Assembly: GCA_943370385.1 (NCBI GenBank)
Contig: CALRQT020000001.1
Location: 124,001-188,000 of the forward strand
Reading direction: 5' to 3'
From: BAIKAL-G1 sp943370385
Lineage (GTDB): Bacteria > Cyanobacteriota > Cyanobacteriia > PCC-6307 > Cyanobiaceae
Length of the DNA: 64,000 nucleotides
Under the pieces are notes generated by a model that was not told the DNA's origin, searched no databases, and worked only from the letters and a program-made list of their open reading frames with translations. This document shows positions 36,125 to 43,651 of this stretch, one piece after another. Position numbers and translations under genes: made by a program. How positions within the stretch are numbered: the stretch's first letter is position 1; each line of letters begins with the position of its first letter.

Positions 36125-36615
36125 CCTGCCCCCGGAGCCGGATCGCTTGAAGCTTCTGGCCCTGGTGCCTGGCAGTCGAGACCGTCTGCCAGGCGGGCCG
36201 CGGCGCGGGGCTCTAGGGCCGCCAGCAATCGCTCCAAGGCCGGGGCGTACTGCTCCACGATCAGCAGGGCGATCTCGCGGGCGATGGCCGGGTTGTAGGT
36301 GTGGCTGGTGAGGTTGCGGCTGCGGATCATCGCCATCCAGCCGAGTTCATCCCCCTGGGGCAGTAACTCCAAGCGCACGCTTTCTCGCACCGCATCGCGG
36401 GAGCCGCTGATGCCTGTGACGCCCTGGTCCACCAGCACGTCCTTGAGCAGTTGCCAACTCAGCTCATGGGTGAACTCAAAGGCTTGGATTAGCCCCTGCT
36501 CCTCCAATTCACTCAGATCCCGTCCCTTGGCGGTGGCCACAGCCCGTTGAAGGGCCGCTAGGGCCCGCCGGTAGTTGTCAAGCCGCTGCAGCCAGCGAAT
36601 GTCTTGGGGTGCCAT
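36121..36615 (-). CDS. HI0074-family nucleotidyltransferase partner (HEPN-like)
   Basis: A 164-residue helical protein: RWLQRLDNYRRALAALQRAV, LIQAFEFTHELSWQLLKDVL, SRDAVRESVRLELLPQGDEL, then MIRSRNLTSHTYNPAIAREI, whose R-N-x3-H is the Rx4-6H motif of HEPN RNases. In known HEPN-MNT systems the MNT partner AMPylates the HEPN toxin. I use the ATG at 36615 (MAPQDIRWLQ), because upstream frame is antisense to the next leader. The C-terminal 30 residues are a non-conserved Ala/Pro tail. It forms a two-gene unit with the MNT gene. Confidence 0.85.
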   Translation of the reverse strand: MAPQDIRWLQRLDNYRRALAALQRAVATAKGRDLSELEEQGLIQAFEFTHELSWQLLKDVLVDQGVTGISGSRDAVRESVRLELLPQGDELGWMAMIRSRNLTSHTYNPAIAREIALLIVEQYAPALERLLAALEPRAAARLADGLDCQAPGPEASSDPAPGAG

Positions 36616-36715
36616 AGAACCCAGGCTATGGGGCCTGAAGGTTGTCGGGGCTGGGCTCTCCCCGATTCGTCGTCGCTCCTTATCTTCCCCAGCCCCGTTC
36701 CAGCACACTGGCCCC

Positions 36716-37474
36716 ATGAGCCGTAGCGCCCCCACCCTCTCGATCCTGGTTGCCACCTGGAACTGCGCCGCCCAACTGGCCGAGTTCCTGGCCAGCCTCG
36801 CCGAGCAGACCTACCCGGACTGGGAACTGCTGCTGCTCGATAACGCCTCCAGCGATGGCACCACCGAGCTGGTGCAGCGCCACCAGCAAGCCTTCCCCGA
36901 GCAGCGGATCCTCTGGAGCAGCCAGCCAGACCTGGGCATCTACGACGCCTGGAACCGGGGCCTGGGCCTGGCAGCCGGCCGCTACCTGACCTTCATCGGC
37001 GCCGATGACATCTTCCTGGCTCCCACCAGCCTGGCGGCGATCGCCACGCTCACGGCCAGCGGAGCCGACCTGATCACCGCCCGCAACGCCTATTACGCCG
37101 CCAATGGCCGCTTCCTGCGCCACTTAGGGGCGCCCTGGAACTGGAAGCGCAACCGCCAATCGATGACGATCGCCCATCCGGGCATGTTGATTCGCCGCGA
37201 GCTGGTCGCCCAGGTGGGCCCGTTCGATGCCAGCTTCCGCATCTGCGCCGACTACGAGTGGTTCCTGCGCCTGCCCCAGGAGCTGCGCAGCGTCCACAGC
37301 AGCGATTCGATTTTGAAGGTGGTGCAAGCGGGCGTCAGCCACACCCGCATTGGCCAGGTGTTCGCCGAAACCTTCCGCGCCCAACGCCGCCACCTGGGCC
37401 TGGCCCCCAGCGCCGCCTGCTGGGCCCTCAACTGGGCCAAGTACGGGCGGAGGAAGCTGATTGGCTTGGCGTGA
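36716..37474 (+). CDS. Family 2 glycosyltransferase (WcaA-like)
   Basis: A 252-residue GT-A enzyme from the ATG at 36716. Seen: PTLSILVATWNCAAQLAEFL, DWELLLLDNASSDGTTELVQ, the SQPDLGIYDAWNRGLGLAAG segment, the DxD in FIGADDIFL, and IAHPGMLIRRELV with DYEWFLRL. The 'LGIYDAWN' block is typical of capsular or O-antigen glycosyltransferases. It is the first gene of the polysaccharide region. The 211 bp gap after it holds a weak 50-codon frame (about 37510-37665) that I do not trust. Confidence 0.88.
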   Translation: MSRSAPTLSILVATWNCAAQLAEFLASLAEQTYPDWELLLLDNASSDGTTELVQRHQQAFPEQRILWSSQPDLGIYDAWNRGLGLAAGRYLTFIGADDIFLAPTSLAAIATLTASGADLITARNAYYAANGRFLRHLGAPWNWKRNRQSMTIAHPGMLIRRELVAQVGPFDASFRICADYEWFLRLPQELRSVHSSDSILKVVQAGVSHTRIGQVFAETFRAQRRHLGLAPSAACWALNWAKYGRRKLIGLA

Positions 37475-37685
37475 AGCTCCGTCTGCCGTCAGCATCAAGG
37501 CACTGCCCATTGACGGGACCTGTGTTGCCTACCGATCTGCCAACCCGTAGGAGCTGGAGGCGTCGCCTCGCCCTAATCCGGATTGCTGCCTTCTGGAGCC
37601 AGCGTCCACCCTTGCCCTGGCCTGAGACGCCAGAGGCGATGATTCGCTCCGATCGGGAGCGCTGAGCCCGGTTCTGCCCTGATCG

Positions 37686-38741
37686 ATGCTGCTGCTCAAC
37701 TACCGGCCGGTGCTGCGCCAGCCCACGGGCATCGGCGTTTATGCCAATGGGGTGTTGCCGGCCCTGCAGAGCCTGGAGCACACCCTCATCCCCGGCGGCG
37801 GCGAAGGCGGGGCCAAGGAGCGCCTGAAGCGCTTGGCCTGGAGCCAGGCGCGCCTGCCGGAGCGGGCCCGCCAGGCGGGGGCGTCGTTGATCTTCACGCC
37901 GGCGCCGGAGGGCTATCTGGGCCGCCAGAGCATCCCCCAGGTGGTGATGGTGCATGACCTGCGGCCGATCAGCCATCCGGAGCGCTCCATGCAGTCGCTC
38001 TATTTCCGCGCTTGGGTGCCGCCGCTGCTGCGCAGCTGCCAGCGGGTGATCACCAATTCCCAGTTCACGGCATCCGAAATCGAGCGCCACGCGGGCCTGG
38101 CCGCCAGCCGGATCAGCGTGATTCCGCTTGGCTACGACGACCAGCTGTTTCGCCCCGCTAGCCCCGGATCTCCCCGCCAGCTCCCCCCAGTCCTGGCCGG
38201 CTTAAGCGGCCCCTACCTGTTGCACCTGGGCCAGGCCTATCCCCACAAGAACCTGGAGCGCCTGATCCGGGCCTTTGCCCAGGTGGCCCCCCATCACCCA
38301 GACCTCAACCTGGTGTTGGCCGGCAAGCCCCATGGCAGCGAAACCCCCCGGCTGCAGGGGTTGGTGGAGGCGCTGGGGCTGCAGAGCCGGGTCCGCTTCC
38401 TGGCCTATGTGCCCTACGGCCAGCTGGCGGATCTCTATCGGGGCGCCCTGGCCCTGGCCTATCCCAGCCTCTGGGAAGGATTCGGCCTGCCGGTGCTCGA
38501 AGCGATGGCCTGTGGCACCCCCGTGCTCACAAGCGTTGGCTCCGGCACCGGGGAGGTGGCGGGGGACGCCGCCCTGCTCGTGAACCCCACGGATACGGGT
38601 GCCATCGCCGAGGCCTTGGCGGCCCTGGCCAGCCAGCCACAGTTGCGCGCCGACCTGGGCCGGCGGGGGTTGGTGCGGGCTGCGGGTTACAGCTGGCAGC
38701 GCACCGGTGCGGCGACTAGGGAGTTGCTGGCTAAGGGCTAA
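37686..38741 (+). CDS. Family 1/4 glycosyltransferase (mannosyltransferase-like)
   Basis: A 351-residue GT-B enzyme. It begins MLLLNYRPVLRQPTGIGVYA and has QVVMVHDLRPISHPE and VITNSQFTASEIERHAGLA. The C-terminal domain starts YLLHLGQAYPHKNLERLIRA and ends in LAYPSLWEGFGLPVLEAMAC with the E-x7-E pair and GTPVLTSVGSGTGEVAGDAA. The family transfers sugars with retention, often mannose. It is a member of the polysaccharide locus and is transcribed rightward. Confidence 0.92.
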   Translation: MLLLNYRPVLRQPTGIGVYANGVLPALQSLEHTLIPGGGEGGAKERLKRLAWSQARLPERARQAGASLIFTPAPEGYLGRQSIPQVVMVHDLRPISHPERSMQSLYFRAWVPPLLRSCQRVITNSQFTASEIERHAGLAASRISVIPLGYDDQLFRPASPGSPRQLPPVLAGLSGPYLLHLGQAYPHKNLERLIRAFAQVAPHHPDLNLVLAGKPHGSETPRLQGLVEALGLQSRVRFLAYVPYGQLADLYRGALALAYPSLWEGFGLPVLEAMACGTPVLTSVGSGTGEVAGDAALLVNPTDTGAIAEALAALASQPQLRADLGRRGLVRAAGYSWQRTGAATRELLAKG

Positions 38742-39303
38742 TGGGGCGGCCCTGGGGGCGCCGCTGGAACCAGCGAAGGGCGGCAGACTTGGCGACAGCA
38801 CGCTTGCGGTGCAGCGGAGTTGCTTCAGATCAGCTAGAGCAAGCCCGAGCCGAATCGATTTTGGATTCATGGATATGGTCCAACCCCCTGCTCATTGGGA
38901 TTGGGGAAAGACGCCTGCTGTAAGCTCGTTCCGTTATTGAGCCATTTGAGAGCACTGCTTTCATGGTCGGTAACAATTGATATAGGCTTGCTGTGCCTTG
39001 CTTTTGGGCCTTCTGTCAAGCGCGATGCAGAATCCGCATGGATGTATGAAGCTATCCGGGATATGCATCTGTCTGGTGAGTTAGTGGCTGGATGGTTGGG
39101 TAATCACGTCTGTTAGTTGACCATCTTGGACATTTTTTATTTCGGTTGGTGATTGAAGTCAACTGGTCATCGCAGTTCCGTCGATTGTCAAGTCCCTTGG
39201 GGTTGATTTTCAAGTCGCTGCTTTGGTGGATTTAATGGGCTTGATTCCCTTCCCCATTCAGCTCATAAATCCGTCGCGTCCGGATCTCCATCCTGTTTAG
39301 GTC
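38742..39303. other. Intergenic stretch of 562 bp, no gene recognised
   Basis: GC falls from the glycosyltransferase level to visibly lower values after about 38,930. Short frames exist but none has a ribosome-binding site or recognisable content. No tRNA or hairpin-with-T-run was found. It may be a recombination scar before galE. Confidence 0.5.
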
Positions 39304-40476
39304 TTGGCATTGGCGGATATGGGTGCCTTATTGGGTGGCCCTTTCGCAGGATTAGGGAATAACTCCTGCGGTCTGCCCTTCAGTCCTTCTAAATCAATTT
39401 TGACCCAGCCAAAAACAATCTTAATCACTGGAGGAGCTGGCTTCATCGGCAGCCACACCTGTTTGGTGCTGCTAGAAGCGGGATATTGCCTCATTGTTCT
39501 CGATAATTTCAGCAATAGCTCCCCTGAGAGCTTGCGGCGGGTGCAGGAGCTGGCAGGAGCCGAGGCTGCCAGTCGGCTGGTGGTGGTGGAAGGGGATATC
39601 TGTTCAGCCGATGACCTCAATCGGGCTTTCAAAGCTGCTGTTGGGCCAATGGGCGGCGAAGTCCAAACATCCGGCCTAGTGGAAGCAGTGATCCATTTCG
39701 CCGGGCTCAAGGCCGTGGGTGAATCGATTGCCGATCCCTTGGCCTACTGGGATGGGAATGTGGCTGGCTCAGTGCAGCTGCTGGCAGCCATGCGGGCCCA
39801 TGGCTGCCGCACGATCGTGTTTAGCAGCAGCGCCACCGTGTATGGCATCCCAGAGCAGGTGCCGATCCCGGAGACGGCGCCGGTGAGGCCCATCAACCCC
39901 TACGGCCAGACCAAGGCCGCTGTGGAGCAGCTGCTGGCCGATCTGGCGGGCAGTGAACCGGGCTGGCGCATCGCCCGGCTGCGCTACTTCAATCCTGTGG
40001 GCGCCCATCCCAGTGGCCGCATTGGGGAAGATCCCCATTGCACTCCCAGCAACCTCTTCCCGTTTGTGAGCCAGGTGGCGGTAGGCCGCCGTGAGCGTCT
40101 TCAGGTGTACGGGGGCGACTGGCCCACGCCGGATGGCAGTGGGGTGCGTGATTACATCCATGTGATGGATCTCGCTGAAGGCCATCTCGCTGTTTTGGAG
40201 ACCTTGCTCAGCGAAGAACCCCAACTGCTCACCGCTAACCTGGGCAGCGGTGTGGGGCATTCCGTCTTGGAGTTGGTCGCCGCCTTCGCCCAGGCCAGTG
40301 GTCGCTCCGTGCCGTACCAGCTGGTGAATCGCCGCGCCGGTGATGCGGCCTGCTCCTTGGCTGATCCAACCTTTGCCGCGTCCAGGCTGGGCTGGCGCAC
40401 CCAGCGCAGCCTGGCCGAGATGTGCCGCGATGGCTGGGCCTGGCAGCAGGCCAATCCCAATGGGTATGGCAGCTGA
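39304..40476 (+). CDS. galE: UDP-glucose 4-epimerase
   Basis: A short-chain dehydrogenase-like epimerase of 350-390 residues, depending on start. The NAD loop is TILITGGAGFIGSHTCLVLL. Other blocks are VIHFAGLKAVGESIADPLAY, IVFSSSATVYGIPEQVPIPE, the YxxxK catalytic pair in NPYGQTKAAVEQLL and RLRYFNPVGAHPSGRIGEDP. The start is unsure: TTG 39304 gives an odd 35-residue leader, and ATG 39319 shortens it slightly. The enzyme interconverts UDP-Glc and UDP-Gal for the polysaccharide locus. A 52 bp piece of this gene is repeated at 42104. Confidence 0.93.
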   Translation: MALADMGALLGGPFAGLGNNSCGLPFSPSKSILTQPKTILITGGAGFIGSHTCLVLLEAGYCLIVLDNFSNSSPESLRRVQELAGAEAASRLVVVEGDICSADDLNRAFKAAVGPMGGEVQTSGLVEAVIHFAGLKAVGESIADPLAYWDGNVAGSVQLLAAMRAHGCRTIVFSSSATVYGIPEQVPIPETAPVRPINPYGQTKAAVEQLLADLAGSEPGWRIARLRYFNPVGAHPSGRIGEDPHCTPSNLFPFVSQVAVGRRERLQVYGGDWPTPDGSGVRDYIHVMDLAEGHLAVLETLLSEEPQLLTANLGSGVGHSVLELVAAFAQASGRSVPYQLVNRRAGDAACSLADPTFAASRLGWRTQRSLAEMCRDGWAWQQANPNGYGS

Positions 40477-40529
40477 AGACGATGGCTGCTTCTGATCCCA
40501 CCAGGCTTGGCACGGTTGGCAGCACTTTC

Positions 40530-40550
40530 GGGTGGATGGAAAATCCACCC
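40530..40550. repeat. Perfect hairpin downstream of galE
   Basis: GGGTGGAT (40530-40537) pairs exactly with ATCCACCC (40543-40550) across a GGAAA loop. No T-run follows. In frame the region reads WMENPPTN, close to the SMENPPTN tail of the broken gmd gene at 46,460. Confidence 0.5.
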
Positions 40551-40630
40551 ACCAATCCACTCGAGGCGATGGAACCCTGCGCTTGTAAGGCGAAAATCCC
40601 TTGCGCTTGATGCAGTGTTAGGGCGCTGCG

Positions 40631-40936
40631 GTGGCCAATCCCTCGATCCAGGCACCAGCCTCCTTCGGCAGATCGCTCACCGTGACTCGCAAGGGCCAGG
40701 TGACGCTGCGTAAGGAACTCCTGGCCCATCTCGGCATCCAGCCAGCCCAACGCATTGATGTGGAGGTGCTCCCTGGTGGGCGCCTGGAGCTCCATGCTGA
40801 GCACGCCACCGGCACGATCGGGGGCTTCATTGGACTCCTGGCTGATCGCAGCAGCCACCGGGCCAGCCTGGATGAGCTGAATGAGGCAGCCGCTAGTGGC
40901 TGGGCCGGTTTGCCCGGAGCTGGCCCCAAGCCATGA
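40631..40936 (+). CDS. AbrB/SpoVT-type antitoxin
   Basis: A 101-residue protein from GTG 40631. The swapped-hairpin DNA-binding domain is GRSLTVTRKGQVTLRKELLA followed by HLGIQPAQRIDVEVLPGGRL, and the C-terminal HRASLDELNEAAASGWAG would bind the toxin. Such VapB/MazE-type antitoxins repress their own operon. It overlaps the PIN-domain gene by 4 bp (ATGA), giving a classical type II toxin-antitoxin pair. Confidence 0.88.
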   Translation: MANPSIQAPASFGRSLTVTRKGQVTLRKELLAHLGIQPAQRIDVEVLPGGRLELHAEHATGTIGGFIGLLADRSSHRASLDELNEAAASGWAGLPGAGPKP

Positions 40937-41328
40937 AGATCACGGCCGACACCACTGTGCTGGTACGTGCCCTTGTGAAAGATGATCCAGAGCAGGCCAG
41001 GGCTGCCAGTGCGCTGCTCGAGCAGGCCGAGCTCGTGGCGATGCCCCTGCCCGTGCTGTGCGAACTGGTGTGGGTGCTGCGGCGGATGTATGGCTTCACC
41101 CGAGCTGATTGCATGGGCGCTATCGAAGCGCTGATGGCTAGCCAGAGCGTTGTGGCCGATCGACCAGCGGTAGCGGCTGGGCTGCGGCTCTTGGCCTCAG
41201 GTGGCGACTTTGCTGATGGGGTCATCGCCTTTGGCGGCCGTCTGCTGGGGAGCGAGCAACTGGCCACCTTTGACCGCAACGCAGGGCGGCTGCTGAGCGA
41301 AGCCGGTGAGCCAGTGCTGCTGCTCTGA
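40933..41328 (+). CDS. PIN-domain toxin (VapC-like)
   Basis: A 131-residue putative endoribonuclease. The PIN acidic residues are in KITADTTVLVRALVKDDPEQ (Asp near residue 6), a Glu in PLPVLCELVWVLRR and Asp in SGGDFADGVIAFGG. DRNAGRLLSEAGEPVLLL closes the fold. It would cleave RNA (often tRNA or rRNA) when not neutralised by the AbrB-type antitoxin encoded just before it. Confidence 0.88.
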   Translation: MKITADTTVLVRALVKDDPEQARAASALLEQAELVAMPLPVLCELVWVLRRMYGFTRADCMGAIEALMASQSVVADRPAVAAGLRLLASGGDFADGVIAFGGRLLGSEQLATFDRNAGRLLSEAGEPVLLL

Positions 41329-41384
41329 TCCGGCTGCCGTTGCCCCAAGCCAGCCCTAGGCTGATCACAGTTGACTAGTTGGTC

Positions 41385-41633
41385 ATGAAGTCAGTCGGGC
41401 TTGCTGAGGCCAAAGCTCACCTTTCAGCCCTGCTGGATGCGGTGGAGGCTGGCGACGAGGTGGTGATTACCCGGCGCGGCCAGGCGGTGGCCCGTTTGAT
41501 TCCTGATCGGGGCACCGATCAGCCGGCCGACCTCAGCGCCTGGGGCGCCAGGCTGCGGCGGATGCATGCGGATCACCCCAGGCTGGAGTCCAGCGCCGTT
41601 GAGCTGGTGCGTGAGTTGCGAGAGGAGCCTTAG
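41385..41633 (+). CDS. Phd/YefM-type antitoxin
   Basis: An 82-residue protein from the ATG at 41385 (an in-frame TTG lies two codons upstream). MKSVGLAEAKAHLSALLDAV, then GDEVVITRRGQAVARLIP, is the canonical Phd/YefM N-terminal dimerisation and DNA-binding fold. The acidic/Arg tail (ESSAVELVRELREEP) would bind the toxin. It abuts the following PIN gene directly (stop TAG then GTG start). A TTGACT box at 41371-41376 is a possible -35. Confidence 0.88.
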   Translation: MKSVGLAEAKAHLSALLDAVEAGDEVVITRRGQAVARLIPDRGTDQPADLSAWGARLRRMHADHPRLESSAVELVRELREEP

Positions 41634-42065
41634 GTGGCGGCCTATGTGGATAGTTGCGTACTGCTCTCGCTTTTGCTTGGCGACAGTGGCTACATAGACA
41701 GCGAGCGGTGGCTGATCAACCAGGGCGATCAAACTCTCTGGATCAGCCATTGGGTGCTGCTGGAGGTTGCCGGAGTCATCGCCACCTGCGTGCGGCGCGG
41801 CCAGCTCACAGCCGAGCAAGCCCAAACGATCGGCTCCGAGTTCGAGAGTTTCCGTCAGGAGCGATTAACCCTGATCGAGCCCCGCGGCACAGACTTTCTG
41901 CAGGCTCGGCAGTGGCTGGAGCGGTGCCTTCATCTGCCCCTGCGCTCCGGTGATGCATTGCATCTGGCTCTAGCCAAACGCCAGCAGCTCACCGTGGTGA
42001 GCGCGGACCGTGCCCTTGCTCGCTGCGCTGAGAGCCTGGGCTTACCCCTGCAGCTGATCGGCTGA
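41634..42065 (+). CDS. PIN-domain toxin (VapC-like)
   Basis: A 143-residue PIN protein from GTG 41634, with no gap after the Phd-type antitoxin. Acidic sites are in AAYVDSCVLLSLLLGDSGY, the Glu of ISHWVLLEVAGVIATC, and the C-terminal LPLRSGDALHLALAKRQQL and VVSADRALARCAESLGL. It is a predicted RNase toxin and the second of two adjacent PIN modules, with only loose similarity to the first. Confidence 0.88.
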   Translation: MAAYVDSCVLLSLLLGDSGYIDSERWLINQGDQTLWISHWVLLEVAGVIATCVRRGQLTAEQAQTIGSEFESFRQERLTLIEPRGTDFLQARQWLERCLHLPLRSGDALHLALAKRQQLTVVSADRALARCAESLGLPLQLIG

Positions 42066-42103
42066 CTTTGATTTTCAGTCATGGCCGGGCCATAGGCGGC
42101 AGC

Positions 42104-42155
42104 GCTGTGGAGCAGTTGCTGGCCGATCTGGCGGCCGGTGAACCGGGCTGGCGCA
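42104..42155 (+). pseudogene. galE fragment (duplicate of galE 39919-39970)
   Basis: These 52 bases match galE 39919-39970 at nearly every position (constant offset 2185; a few differences by eye) and translate to AVEQLLADLAAGEPGWR. Weak similarity to galE continues to about 42180, then stops. There is no start, NAD loop or other galE part. The fragment lies on the far side of the two PIN toxin-antitoxin pairs that follow galE, so the pairs sit between galE and a broken copy of it. Confidence 0.7.
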
Positions 42156-42343
42156 CGCCCTCCCCGACTGCGCTGCCTCCCGGGTGCCTTGGAGTGGCTC
42201 CGAGCCGGTGGATCGAGCTGTTTCGATCGGCCATGGGTCATGGTGGCTGAGTCTGTTAACGAACCCTCTTGCCAGCAGAACAATGAGCTGCGGTGAGCCC
42301 TCAAAAGAACTAGGCTTCAGCTTGAAGCAGCTTTTGCCCGATC

Positions 42344-42943
42344 GTGACCGGCAAGCTCAATGCCACGACGGGAGCTGCACTGCTGGGCGCTGATCCACGG
42401 CAGCTCAACCAGGAATACAGACGGGTTCTGGACCCTGTGACAGGGAACCTCGCCAATGGACCGCGTCAGCTGGGATTCCGAGAACTGCTCTATTTCGCGC
42501 TGATCGAGAGCCTTGGCGAACAGGGCTTGCAGCTGTCACCGAGCCAAAAACAGGAGGTCTATGCAGTGTTAGTTCGTCGGTCCAATCGTTCTAGTCGCTG
42601 GTGGCGGCGGCCTGGTCAGTTAGTGAGAAGGGGGGTGGTGCCGATGAGCCTGGACCTGTCGGCGGTAGGCCGCGACCTGCGTTATCGGTACCGACTGTTT
42701 CAGCGCCCTGGTCAGGTGGTAGAGACCGATCCGGACATTTGTTCGGGTCAGCCGGTGTTTCGAGGCACCCGCATCCCGGTGGTGGTGGTGGTGGAGCAAC
42801 TACGCGGAGGCGTTCCCCGAACGACACTGGAACTCGACTTTCCCCAGCTGAGCTGCCAGGCCCTGGATTATGCCGAGATGCAGGCGCGTTTGCCTAAGCC
42901 CCCAGGCCGGCCGCGGACGATGCTGCAGCTGCAGCGTGGCTGA
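42344..42943 (+). CDS. DUF433-type antitoxin (VapB45-like)
   Basis: A 199-residue protein from GTG 42344. The N-terminal half looks like a helical DNA-binding part (LGFRELLYFALIESLGEQGL). The C-terminal half is a DUF433 domain: TDPDICSGQPVFRGTRIPVV, VVVEQLRGGVPRTTLELDFP, then QALDYAEMQARL. DUF433 proteins are antitoxins for DUF5615 PIN-like toxins, and such a gene follows 11 bp downstream. Confidence 0.87.
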   Translation: MTGKLNATTGAALLGADPRQLNQEYRRVLDPVTGNLANGPRQLGFRELLYFALIESLGEQGLQLSPSQKQEVYAVLVRRSNRSSRWWRRPGQLVRRGVVPMSLDLSAVGRDLRYRYRLFQRPGQVVETDPDICSGQPVFRGTRIPVVVVVEQLRGGVPRTTLELDFPQLSCQALDYAEMQARLPKPPGRPRTMLQLQRG

Positions 42944-42954
42944 GGAGCCTTAGC

Positions 42955-43344
42955 TTGCAGCTGCTGATCGATGAAAATCTCAGCCCTCGTTTAGCTCTTT
43001 GGGCCTGCCGGCTCGGTTATCCAGCAGAAGCTGCGGTGCATGTAGGCCTTGCCGGAGCCGCAGACGACAGGGTATTTGCCCAGGCACTTCGCCGTGATCA
43101 GGTCGTGGTCACTGTGAATGTGAGTGACTTCATGACGCTCGCCTCAGGCATCGACGTGCATCCTGGTGTGATTGCCCTGAGGGAAGCTGAGCTGAGGGCC
43201 GAGCAGCAGTGGCAACGCCTGAAGGGAGCTCTGGCTTATGCCGAGCAACACTGTGAAGGCGACCTGCTTAACCATGTCCTTGAGGTGCAAGCAGAAGGCC
43301 TCTGGATTCTCCATGCCATCCCTGCGGAGGAACAGGGTTGCTGA
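42955..43344 (+). CDS. DUF5615 PIN-like toxin
   Basis: A 129-residue protein from TTG 42955: QLLIDENLSPRLALWACRLG, then AAVHVGLAGAADDRVFAQAL, VVTVNVSDFMTLASGIDVHP and GVIALRE. The DEN start and the NVSDF acidic site are hallmarks of the DUF5615/Mut7-C-like PIN family. It is a predicted RNase toxin paired with the DUF433 antitoxin upstream, the third toxin-antitoxin pair of this island. Confidence 0.87.
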   Translation: MQLLIDENLSPRLALWACRLGYPAEAAVHVGLAGAADDRVFAQALRRDQVVVTVNVSDFMTLASGIDVHPGVIALREAELRAEQQWQRLKGALAYAEQHCEGDLLNHVLEVQAEGLWILHAIPAEEQGC

Positions 43345-43651
43345 TGGCTCCTTGACGCCTGCAAATCCCTAACCCACATCAGGTGGTTCCACCTATAAAA
43401 TTTGCAAGCAGGCAGCTGATGCCAACTCACTTCAGCGCTTGCTTAGGGCTAAGAGAAAAAGTTGATTCTCGTTTCGGTGTCCTCGCCAACTACCATCACC
43501 TTGCACCAAGCGTGCAACCAGTCGCCACCCATCGTGCTTGCCTTCCATGATGGCTGGCGGCTGGCGGACTACCTGCTGAATCAAATTCTTTTAGCTCACG
43601 CCTAAAACTGGAGGCACACTTTTTAATTAACCCTACCCATCGAGTTTTCAT
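43345..43651. other. Intergenic 307 bp with two tight palindromes
   Basis: No gene is seen. AGGTGG-TT-CCACCT (43381-43394) is followed at once by TATAAAAT, a possible promoter with an operator-like palindrome. CTTAG-GG-CTAAG (43442-43453) is a second palindrome. Neither has a T-run. Bases just before 43652 are AT-rich and may carry the promoter of the sugar transferase. Confidence 0.4.

Noticed and set aside
37258..37665. 135-codon frame overlapping the glycosyltransferase end
   Set aside because: Its first half is an alternate frame of a clear GT2 gene. Only the last 50 codons are free, and these have no ribosome-binding site or similarity I recognise.
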